NCBI GenBank assembly: GCA_034620365.1
Contig: JAQGEQ010000084.1
Span: forward strand, 1,178,001-1,242,000
Direction: 5' to 3'
Length of the DNA: 64,000 nt
DNA from: Pegea sp. RAD2-039
Taxonomy: Eukaryota; Chordata; Thaliacea; Salpida; Salpidae
Shown piece by piece: positions 25,126 through 37,100 of this stretch (positions are counted from its first letter, which is position 1; each line of letters opens with the position of its first letter). Both the position numbers and the translations under genes were made by a program. The notes below the pieces were generated by a model, which was not told where the DNA came from, made no database searches, and worked only from the letters and a program-made list of their open reading frames with translations.

Positions 25126-25625
25126 TTGGTTTGGAAGTGTAGTCTTTGTGAAGCGTTGTCGAAAATAAACATTCATATTGATTTATTTTAATAATTCCAA
25201 TTAGTTCTGCGCCTAGGGCAAAGTTCGAATATCACAAAATACAAAAACATTTCTAAAAACACGAAACTAAGCAAAGATGTTACAGTGATGAATTTACAGT
25301 AGAAGCTCGTGGTGGGCAACATTCACAGTCAGAAGAAGAGACAGATACGAAAGTGAAATCGGGAATTCGAGATGTTTCAGAATAATCAGCAAAAAGAAGA
25401 GCTCAGCATAAATACAAAGATTTAAATAAATTTAGGGATTAGAATGGATGTAGGGATTTGTAAAAATGAAAATCAATTGCTGTTCAAACTTTTGTACATA
25501 TCTTGATAAGCTTGATCAATTCGCTGTTCGAAGCTCGAAGCGGTGACGTCATCAACACGCGGTGGAGACAAACTGCAAAAATGTCAACCGGTTTGTTTAT
25601 GATGGGCGTCGTTAGTAACAGAAAC

Positions 25626-28600
25626 TTTACCGAGACGTGTAAGAAGTCGCGCGTCGTCTTTCACGGTTCACTGCTTCGTATGAACGACCCTGGATGAATA
25701 TTTTGAATGAGATTAAGAAACAAGCGAGAAAGATCACCTTGAAACCTCCAAGCGGAGTATTGAGTAGATGATGGATTCGATCTCGGATCTCATTATAAGG
25801 TGAAAATTCATTTGAATAAAATCGATCTGAAAGAGGTTTCCTCTCCAAAATAGATGAAGTTCTAAAAATCTTCTTAAAAATGATCTGTTAAAAGATCAGA
25901 ATCTCACCTCAATGCATCATCGCGTATCGAATTTTCAACTGATCTCTGATAATTTATCAGAGGTGTCTCAGGAGCTGAGAGAGGTCTTCCGTCATCTTTC
26001 ACATAACTCCCATCCGCTGAAAGGTCTGAAATCAAAAGTAAAAGATCAAAACCTCATCTTCTGATCTTCTTCTGATTTTTACTTGACTCAAAATGAACTC
26101 TTTTCTGCTCTGAACTCTTCAAACACTTTTCACTATTTTTCGACTTCATAACGCCACAATTTCTCGACTTAATGACGTCACTACTTTGGAGCTTTCTGAC
26201 GTCACTATTTCCCGACTTAATGACGTCACTACTTGCTTTATGAGATAGCGACTCATCCCCGCAACTCAGCGATTGCTCGAACACACGATTAGTCACGTGA
26301 TGTGGAATAGAGGATGCAGCTGGAAATGGGTTGCTACGCGACGCAGTGACGTCATTGAGCGAATGCGACCGGGTCATAGTGGCGAATATATTTAAATTTT
26401 GGCGATTGATTTGATCAGCATGATTCAAACAGCTGCTGATGTCACGCACGCGCTTTCTGACGTCATCAGCGATCAATTGTAAGTCGCTAGAAGTCACTGT
26501 TGAGTTGGAGTGACGCGAGCGGAGCGCGTCGCCAGCCGATTCGTCATCATTGACGTCGTCGTTAAGGGTTCGCGCTGAGGTGACGCGATTAAGCGAATGA
26601 TCAGTTCGCCGAATGATGTCGTCAAGATGTTTCGAGAAGTCATGATGGGTGTGAGAAGAGTCTGTGTCTTCGTTGTTGGCTGATGACGTCATCGTCGCTT
26701 TATCGATTACTTCCACTAAATCACGTGACTTGCGTTGCGGCTCATTTGCAAATTTAAGGTGGCGCTGGGCTTGGAGCTCACGTGACAAACTGTCAAGATT
26801 TATACAAGGTCTAGATGAGGGTGGGAAGGGATGACGTAGTTGGGTGCCTGTGACGTAACAACTGTAAGTGACGTAAACTAGAACTATTCTTCAGCTGATT
26901 TCAACTTTCTTCTTTCAACGGCTGCTAAGCAACATGCAGCGCGAAAACAAACCTCGGAAAGAGATTCCTCTGCCACGCCGCTTGCTTCGTCGCTTCAATG
27001 CTTCGTTGTCGGTGGAAGAAAAATGAAAAAGTTACAAAAGAAGCCTGTGACGTCATCAGCGTCGCGTTGTACAAACAAGTGAGAAGCGAGAAGTTGTAAC
27101 GTCATAAAAGATAGAACAACTTACTATTAGTTGGAGGTGGCGATAGAGGTCGAGTTTTTCGAGCTTCGAGTGGAAGCTGCTTGATTTTAGGATCGTTGTC
27201 AGACTGAAATTTCGATTTTCGACAAATAGAAACATCGAGCGTCGGCGGGGTCACCTTTCGGACTACAAAGTCGGGGCGGTCTTCGAGCTCAGTTCGAAAT
27301 GGTCGCGAAGCTATCGCTGAATCGAAGGGGTCGGTGACTGAAAGTTGCGCCATTCGTCGACGCGTGTAAGGTGATGGCGACCGAGCGCGCGAACTGATTG
27401 TTGATTGTTGGTAGCGACGATCGCTGTTGGATTGAGCTGAAATCGAAGATCGAATCAAGGAAGAAGATTGAAGTTGGGAGTTACTTTCAGGAATCGGAGT
27501 TTTGGGATAAATTTTTGGTTTCGATTCAGCGCGTTTTGTGCTCCGAGATTTCCGCGGTTTTATCTTTTCAACTGTTTCGGCAGATATCGACTAAGAAATG
27601 ATGAAGATCAAATTAAGATCGGATGTTCCTGCATCTTTTATAAACCTCTTTTAATGAAGATGTAGATCTTCTAGCTTGACCGGTGGAAGACTTTGTGCTT
27701 CTTAATTTACCCCCAAAAGAGTCGCTGGTGTTGACCTAAACAGAAGAAGATGTTAGGATCAACAAAGACATGATCTTCTTTCACTTCTTTGATGATCGTT
27801 CGTGAAGAAAATTCAAGCTTAGGAGCAATCCCAGGAAAGGTTCCAGTCCTACAGAACAAGACTTCACGATCTACACCAGGGTACTTCGGGCTTATCTTTG
27901 GGGTAGGGAATAGAAATTCACGAGCATTTTCATTGTAGCAAGCCAGGAGTTCACCATCTACATCATATGAAGAAGTATCTTAGAATCATTTTAAAGGAGG
28001 ATTTATAATGAGGATGAATAATGAGAAATTTAAACATATTTTGTGGAAGTTAATTGCTTAAAATTTACAAAAGCTTGAAAACTAGACAACAAAAATGTTG
28101 CTATAAAAACCTGGATATGAAAGTTGGACAAGCTCAATTTGAACAACATCTGCAGAAAGTTCATTAGTAACATGAACAGGGTCTGATGCTTGATGAAAAA
28201 TCTTTTCAAACTTCATCTAGCAATTCAAAGTACGTTAAAAAACAATTTTAATCAAAAATAAAGTTACTTTTTCATGAAAAAGAAATGGGAATACTGCAGG
28301 CAAGCTTTTGCTTCGTTTTCTTTCACCTAACACCTCTACATGTAGAAATACGGATGCCTGATCCGGTAAAACTACACCAGGGCATGTAACCTGAATAACA
28401 AAACTTTTAAATAATGTTCTTAATTAGTATTTAGTAGTTTAAAGATACATAAAACTTTTTAAATCAAATACAAAATTTGATTGTAAAAATTAAAAACAAA
28501 TTAATTTGATTTTAATTATTATTTGTTGGTGGGAAGGTTGTTAAGAACTTTTATTTGTAATACTAGTGACATTATTACCCACGGAAAATACAAAAATTTC

Positions 28601-28963
28601 ATAAAATTATAGGTTCAATTTAAGACCTTGAACTATAAAAATGGATTAGCCAACAAAACTAACCAAAAAAACTTGTTTGACAGACATATGTTTGGTGGGT
28701 AAGGGTGGTAAAACAAGTCAGAAATACATTTATTTTGATAGTAGCATGTATAATCCTCAAAAAAATGAAATATAAAGTTAACTCAATTTTTAAGAGAAAA
28801 TGAGTTTATAATTAAATAAAAAAGTTATACTATGAGGTTATATGAATATTTGAAGCTGATATGCAAATATAAGAATTTATTTTATTAAATAAGTAGAAAA
28901 ATTTATGCTTACAGCTTTAAAAGTCACATCCACAACAACCTTGAGAGCTTTTCGTTTAGGCAT
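25626..28963 (-). CDS. SPATA6: SPATA6 homologue (sperm connecting-piece protein)
   Basis: In mammals SPATA6 is needed to build the sperm head-tail connecting piece. Start ATG at 28963 and stop TAA at 25626-25628. Exons read: 28913-28963, 28268-28390, 28111-28216, 27785-27957, 27646-27735, 27125-27590, a small uncertain one near 26990-27040, the large exon down to 26083, then exons near 25910-26028, 25735-25855 and 25626-25705. The N-terminal domain matches the family: VTCPGVVLPDQASVFLHVEV, LPAVFPFLFHEKMKFEKIFH, VVQIELVQLSYPDGELLACY, REFLFPTPKISPKYPGVDRE and FPGIAPKLEFSSRT. SPSPYTRRRMAQL (about 27370) is also typical. The middle is Ser/Asp-rich and disordered, with a 24-nt coding repeat at 26132-26232. 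The C terminus has NEIRDRIHHLLNT. Confidence 0.9.
26132..26232 (-). repeat. 24-nt coding repeat carrying TGACGTCA in SPATA6
   Basis: Four imperfect units encode SDVIKSGN, SDVRKLQS, SDVIKSRN and CGVMKSKN. Three contain TGACGTCA, at 26173, 26197 and 26221, spaced exactly 24 nt. The frame is kept in a disordered stretch before the C terminus. Confidence 0.8.
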
Positions 28964-31119
28964 CTTATTGGTTCATAAATTTTTTTTTACAATATACAAC
29001 ATTATAATTAACTTTAAGTCAAGCTTGAGGGGACTCTGTACTTCTGTTAAGATGAAAGTATCTTTAAAAATTTGTTTGATCTAAGAAAAGAAAGTATTTT
29101 AAAACAGTCTATATGTTTGATACCTGATATTTAGAATATCTGCTTATAAAATGAAGAAATAATTCTAATGACTAAAATGTAGATAATTATATAACAGTAA
29201 CAATATCTCATAATAAAAGTTAGATTTAAGAAGATCTAAAAATTAAGCATATTTTATTATTATTAAATATCTCTATAACTATATGAAAGAATGTAGAAAG
29301 ATACATTAGAAAACTTAAAGTACCTACAAAATTATTTTCATTTAAATAATAATATTTATGAAATAATAAAAATTATAAATGTTTGCTTATTGCATAAAAT
29401 TGTTACGTTGGTTTCAAAAGATTATAATAAATAATCGATTTAAAGCAATTAACTTCGTTTTTTAAAAGTATTTTAACAAAATTCCAATAAAGAAGTGTTT
29501 TAAAGGCTAATAATACAATAAATCAATAACAAATAATCAATTGATTAAGCAAACCTTAAATAAGAGCTGCTAAATTTATGAATTTTAAACAATTTTCGAT
29601 AAAAACTTTATTTTTAATAATAAAATAACGGACTTTAAAGAGAATAACATCACAAATATAATCATAAATCATTATAAAAATAAAAAAGGTGCTACTTTTA
29701 ATATACTTTTATCGATAAATAAGTAAAACATGGTACACAAATGTGTTTAATAACAGCATGAGAGACTCAATGCCCACAACAACAGTTACTGGAAAACTTA
29801 AAACTTCATACTTAACGTACCGTTAAATTTACCGGTCACTTATGTACTTCTGTATTCAATCAACCATAAAGTTTTACTATAGCAATGAATTGCTAAAACT
29901 ACTTTTAAAATTGCGAAAATATATATTCTAAATAGATATAAAATTTTTATTTAAGCTCCTAGAATTTTTATTTTCGACTTCTTAAATGATTTTAAAATCT
30001 TGACATTACTCTCATAAAAACTTACGTATTGTTTATACTTTCTTTTGCTTTAGATTTCAAATCCTTTTCAGTTACAGACTCATTTTAATATCCCATAAGG
30101 TTAGCAGACTTAAATATATTTTGATAAAAAAATAATTTGGAAAAAGATTACATCAGCTGATATAGCTAGTTTAAAATGAAATATTTTTGAAATAGTAAAT
30201 AAAATAGTGCTTCTGCCAACTTGACACATTTGCAAGTTTGTTTAAATCAACAGACTCTGATTTTAATAAATGTAAATAAAATGAAATTAAAGAATAAATT
30301 ATAGATATATGCAACATCTAATGAATTCCAAGTTAATTGGAGTAACAAACTAGGTGGATATTTTTGTTACTTTCAAATTTGAACTTAAAATGCAGCAACA
30401 CTTTTGAGTTGAACCAAAACTCAATTATATGGAATATATTATTATATATTTTATTATAATTATATATTTAATTCAAATATTTTTTTGTTTCATTTAGTGC
30501 AAAGCAAAATTTCAAAAATGTTGGTCGCTATCATTTTAAAATAAATCAGTTTTCTAAAAATTAGAAAATAAATTTTAAGGCTGCCAGCATAAAAAATCCT
30601 AAAGTTTATTAAACCTTAAAAACGCTTTCACGAAATTACGACAATCTAATAAACAAATATTTTAATTATTTTATTTTGTCATCAAAAGAAAAAAAACTAC
30701 GCAATTGTGAAAAAATGTCGAGAATTTTCTTGATAACAAAATTGGTATTTATTACTTGGTCTATAAACTGTGCAAAAAAGAACATTATTACATTGATTGT
30801 AAAAACAAAACTTGCAATTCAAATAAAGAAGAAAACGACTGGCATGGGAGAAAAATAAAATCAACGGTTAACTGGAAAACCTTCAGTGTATTCATCAGTC
30901 AGAAAGAGTACTGGTGTTTTTCCAAGGCTACATTCACTGCAATTGAAAATAAATTGTAGAAATAAAACGAGACTTCACAGTAATCGAAATCCATCTAAGA
31001 ATAAAGTCAAAAAAAATCTGGAATAAACGTAAATGATATTTAGATAGAAAATCAGAAAGCCAAGTACAGCATTTGATCATAATACAAAATAGAAATGATA
31101 GAGATTTGAAAAGAAGTGC
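28964..31119. other. Intergenic between SPATA6 and ITPR
   Basis: This holds the upstream region of SPATA6 (left) and the 3' flank of ITPR (right). It is A+T-rich, with an AT-only tract near 30430-30475. The open frames at 30676-30959 overlap one another and have no recognisable domain. I see no RNA gene or repeat array. Confidence 0.55.
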
Positions 31120-34100
31120 TTATTTGGGGTAATATTGTTGCATATGTGGATTGACAATCGTCAGACGTTGTTGCTTTCTACGTTGCTCCATTACTTGGTC
31201 TTGTAACAACTGAATAAAGGTAAATTAGTAAAAAGACAAAAAGTTAAGAGCCGTCACCTGAAGTTGAAGCGATAGGTTTGTGACTAGGCTCGAATTAAAC
31301 TTCACTTCAGATAATAAAGTTAAAATTTGATGATGATGATCGTCAACATCATCATCAGCTTTTAATGACATCGCTTGTAGTCGAGGAAACCATTGTAGAG
31401 CAGTAGTCTGTCAAAATAAGTAGAATAAAGATGAGTGAAATGAAGAATTATTTACAGACCTCCACTTGGCTGAAAACGTAACTTTCAGGACCAGTAAACT
31501 CAGTTGGATCTTTAACTTTAATCAATACGATGAAGTAGAGATAATGCCACATATTGTGTTCCTCCTTTACATGTCTTTCAAAAGAAACAGTTTTGTTGTC
31601 AAATGATTTTCGTTCCAATCCTGAAAAGTTGTTGATAATTTAAAGGATTAAGATTGGGATGAAAGATCAAACCGCAGATGAAACATGTATTTCTTAAGAC
31701 ATCATCTTTCTGCTGTTTCTCTGATCTCAGATCAGCAAAAGTATCAATGATAACTCCAAAAATTAAATTGAGAACAATAATGATTAGAATAAAAAAGAAG
31801 AGCAGATCATAGACGACTCTTCCCATGAAGAGCATTCCTTCCTGTGAAGCAAATATCAGGACATGGCTAATAATTAAAGATCAACTAACAGATTGAGAAG
31901 GTTTACGGAGGATGTCACCAATTCCACCTCCATTCCGTAGTCCTTCATTCAAGGTGGTGATGATACACATAAGTAGAGTCTCACAATGATTCTCTTCAAC
32001 TGATTCCGTTTCCACACACTGATGTTGTGCTTGTGAGGCTTCTTCCGTCTCTCCTGTCCACATCGCTTCACCTGTGACGTCATTCGTTTAAGTGATGACG
32101 TAGTAGCGACCTAGGATGAGCGACCTGTCGTGTTACATTCGCTGTCATCTTGGTGACAAAAGCGGTCATCAGAAGGTGGTAGAGGTTTAGAGGTGGTAAC
32201 GTCATCAGTGATCAGAGGATTGACGCAGCGCGGGTTGACGCTGACTTGGAAGTCTTGACGGAGGAAGAGGTATCCGACAATGCTGGAGGAAAAAGCAGAT
32301 GAAGATGAGGATCAGAGGAAAGAAACAGATGAAGATGAGGATTAGGAAGAAGATGAAGATCAAAAGGAAGAAACAAATGAAAATAAGCTGAGAAGAGATC
32401 ACCTGAAGATGTAGACAAGTACGAGAGCTAGAAGAGCGGTGAGAAGAAGCGATCTTACATTTCTCGTCACGCTCCGGATAACATTCAAAAGTGTCTCTTC
32501 ACCGATGATCAAATCAAAGAGCTGCGCGATGAATGACGTCATCAATATATGATTACGTCATAAAGATACTCACGAGGATGCTGTAGAAGAGTTCATCGAC
32601 TAATAATCCGAGTAAACAGAAGATCAAGTTGAGATTGTGGATGAGGAAATGCATCTCCACAATCACTTGTAAAGGTCCCTTGTCTCTCATTCCTTTGTTA
32701 CCGAGGAAACTCACGAGAAAGATCGCGCGATTGAATAACTGTAAGCAGGCGGACATCAACTAGTGACCAGGTGGGCATCAATTTGTGACCAGGTGGGCAT
32801 CAAATAGTGACCAGGTGGGCATCAAATAGTGACAAATAGTGACCAGGTGGATACCATCTAGTGACTAGCAATCAACTTACACAAATTGCTCCTAATATCA
32901 TCAAAGTATTCTGGACACCGACCCAGAAAATGACCTCAACCATCAAACAGAAGACCAGTGCCCGGATAGCAATAGGATTGGTGATTGCAGCCAATGACAG
33001 CAGCATAGTGGGCCACAACAATAAGTGGACACGGTCTTGCCAAGCTGTCAGATAAGAATGAGTGAATGAAAATGAGTTGAAGATAAATTACCCAGATAGT
33101 GATCGTTCTTAAAAGGACAGAATAGAGCCACTAATATATTGATAATAATTGCTAAACAAGTAGATATGTGACTCCATAATGAGATATGACGACTAAACCA
33201 GTACAAGCTTCGATATTCTGCAACAAGCACAAGTAGTTTAAGGTACTTGTGGTGGTTGGGAACTAACCCCTGAGTTTCTTCTGCCAAACCATCTCTTGGT
33301 ACATATCTTCAACTTGCGAGAAAAAGCCCCCAACTTTACTACCCTGCTCATCACGTTCAGTAGAGTCCCATACTCTTTGCATCGTTTCTCGAGTAAGATA
33401 ACTGCAGACATGTGGAACAGGGAAAACGATCTGTTCCATAACACGATCTGATCTGACCACCTACATCATCAACATCTGTAATTTGATCTTAGTCATCTTT
33501 ATATCGTCTTCCTACCTCAATTTGAGCTGTGTGTTTCATGTAGTACTGCAAAGCCTCGCTACCTGATAAAGAGTTGTCAGGTTTCAGTGCTTTCGCTAAT
33601 TGCTCGTTGTGTTTAGCCAGTTGGTGGGCTAATATATAAATGTTGTGTCCCACAGCACGGGGCGACGTTTCTTCGATCAGATCTGACGTCACTTTAGCGC
33701 CTTCTTCGACCACTTCAGAGTGATTCGAGACTTCAGCGAGCCGGATACCCTGAAAAGTTGACGTGGAAGCATGTGGCGAAAAGTTGAGGCGCACCTTAGT
33801 GTAAGCTTGTTCGATTACTGACACCAGTTGTTCGGGATTGATATTCCGTAAAATTCTCTCAGCGTTTTCAGAGTCATGTCGACTTTCCATAATCGCCAGT
33901 AGCAACTTGCTGGCATTATTCTGTCAATCAACAAAATCAGCTAACATCAGAGGATAAAAAAGATCTTCACTTTGAGCTGCATCACTAAATCCATTCGTTC
34001 TTTGCCTAATGGATTGATATCATTAAGAATAAGAGAGATGATGATATCGATTCCATTCGATTCATGAGAAGCAATCGCGTTCTAATAACCAATCAGAAAT

Positions 34101-37100
34101 CAGATGATGAAGTTAAAGATGGTCGCAAGATAACCTGATTTTCATGACAAGGTCCTTGGCAGTACTCTGTCAAAGTGACCAGTGCTTGGTCAACCAGGTC
34201 CACATTACTTTCATGGATGTAGAGACCCAGTAGACCAAGACCACCAGTTGTGCTTCCACAAATACAATCCAGAAACTTCAAAGTGTCACAAACTAAATTG
34301 TAGCTCGTCTTGTTTCGCTCTTGTGCCCGCAGGAAGCTCTATAACAGACGGATGTAAGAAAACGCGCGATGATGACGTCATTGAGTCGTACTTGTAACTT
34401 GGAATTGTGATTCTCGCAGAGAAGTTGTAGGAACCGAAGAATCGGTTTCATAATAGTGACGGCTGGTCCGATATTTGAATCATCAGACTCAGCTGGAAGA
34501 GATTAGGTAAAAAGTGTACGAGATGAAGATCAAAGATCTTACTGTGATGATGAGAAGACTCGTTACTCCAAGATGTAGTATTTGGTTGTTGAGCAGCTTC
34601 AATCGCTTTCTTGGTTTGCATCGCAGCATCATCAAGGTCACTCACTAGTTCGGGGGGTAATTGGGCAAAGTTGCTCGGATAACTACCACCCTCTGGTGTA
34701 CAAGTTTCCGATTCGTCATTTGAATGTCCCAATAGATCATCTGCTCCTCATCATTTAAAAGAGTGAATAAAAGAGCTGATGACTGACTTGTGTTAACAGT
34801 GGTGGTGTTCTTCAACTCTAACTGCGAAATTTCCATCTTTTCATGAAACACTTGAAAGAAACTTTCACAATCTTTACCATTTGTTAAAGTTTCATAAAAA
34901 GCAGTCTGTAAAATGATGAGTGATCAATAATTGATCAAATCAAATGATCTTGAAGACGATAAAATCCTACCTGATTTTCGTTGTTACCTCCTTCTAGTAA
35001 CGCAATGCCCAACATCACGCTTTCATGGAACACTTTCTCGCTGTAATTACCTATAATTAATCGAATCACTAAATCACTCGCGCCTTCGTCTTTTAATTTG
35101 GTTTGAACAGCTTGTAAAGTCACATCGTTGCTATAGAAATCAGATATCAGAGAGAAACTAGTTGAAAGTGGTTGTTACTGACCCTGTAGGTGACCCGCTG
35201 CCACTTTCACGGTTCAACAACGATTTGAGATGGCGATAGTTGGAACCATAATAACGAGATAATAGTACCTGGCGTAGTGCTTGACCCTGTATAGATTGAA
35301 TGATTGATGTAAATGGTTGCTAGGTAATAAGTTAGCTTTGGTGGTTGAAAAAAGTTAAGAGGGAAGTGCAATATTAAAGAGCAAGAAGCAGAGCATACCC
35401 TTTGCTGATCTTCTAAACTATCAATGCTCATATTAGTTTCTTCATCCTAAGAGTAAAATGAAAATGTGCATTCAACTTTTGTTGCCATACAAATTTCAGT
35501 CAGCTCATTTGCATATTCATAATCGTGCGTCCAATCAGCATGCATCATTCATCTGCCATTCACAACTCACCTTTTGATAATCACAATGTAGTAACATCAT
35601 TTCACGGAGAGTTTGAAGGACTTTGATACATAAACTCTCTTCTCTTTCTTCAAGTAGTTTCTCAGTATGTTGGATCAACCTGTTTATGATCAGATGAAGA
35701 TCAAAAGCATCTCAGATTCCTTCTCACTTTGAAATAAAGCCACCATTTTCACATTGCTTCCTTGCTTCTGTGTCCAGCGGAAAGAGAAGTTCGGGCCGAT
35801 GCAAGATGTCCACTAGGACGGACAACTCAGCCTGGACTAGAGGTAGTAATTGGACATCTAGATAAGCCACTACATCATGAAGACCTTCAATAATCTGCAC
35901 CTGAAATCACAACCACGTGACGTGAACATTTTGGCGTTTTTCTAAAAGTACCTGAGACTTTTCGTGACTTTCAGATTCGCGTTTGTTCGAAATTAAACTT
36001 CGAATACTTTTGCAAAAGCGTTGCATGGGTCCGCGTCTGCTAGATGGCACTAGACTCGTGATTTGATCCGGCATCGGGATGTTCCGTTCTTTCGCTGTTT
36101 GATTAGCAACAAGTGAAGACGAAGATCAGTTGCTAGGCAACCAGTCTCACCTATCTCAACCATTTTTTTAATGGTTTCTTCAACTTTGGTTTTATGAGCC
36201 GGGCTAATTTGATAAAGTTTAAATATCGCTTCCATCAGCTCGATGTAGATAGCTTGTCGTGGCTGCAAAAGGTCAAATAGAAACAGCTCGATCGTGATCA
36301 CGAATTAGTGGTTGTCATGACAACCGGGTGGTGGCAACCTGCACTATACTGGTCGCACTTGAAAAAGGTGAACTGAAGAACATCAACACAATATCCATGA
36401 CAGTTGTACACAAATAATTCTTTAACTTGTCATTTTCCAAACCGCCACCGGAAGTTGCCGCCAGCTGTTAGAAGAACTTCCTGATGAAAAGTGAGTTGTT
36501 TTTATAATTAAAAAACCTTCTGAATATCTTGCGAGAAACATTGAAAGAGTTTCCAAACATGATCTGATGAATAAATCTCTTTCATTTCTACTTCAGTATC
36601 CACATAACAATGATTAAGAAAATTGATATAAGCGTTTTTCACTTCAGGTATACAGTCATCTTGCATAACCACCTGTTTGTAGCTGATTAAAAGAAGATGA
36701 TGCAAAGACGTGTTCTTACTTGAACTATATCATCAAGAGGAAGAAGACTATGACATTTGATTTCAGTGTAGACGTTCTTACCTTCTGTGCAGTAAGCTAC
36801 ACGAGTAGAATGTGTTTGACAAATTGATATGATTTAATGAAGTACTTACCCAACAATTGAACTAATTCTATATGATATAAAAGAGAGGTTTGAGTATTTG
36901 TAGGATGTTCCTTCATCATTTCCACCAAGGTTGTAAAAGATGCTCGGTCGTTGTAAAACAGAAGTACCTACAGAGATAAATGAAGTTTGGTGGTCAGCTT
37001 TTATCTTTAAAAATCGAAAATTTGATCGCAATCATCGTTTCTTAGTAAACAGTTTGAGTGAAAATAACAAATTTAAACAGATGGTACTAGAAAGTAAAAA

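Noticed and set aside
30676-30959. Overlapping plus-strand frames with a Cys/His-like stretch (CKKEHYYIDCKNKTCN)
   Set aside because: It resembles a zinc knuckle only superficially; spacing fits no family, and the two frames overlap in an A+T-rich intergenic tract.
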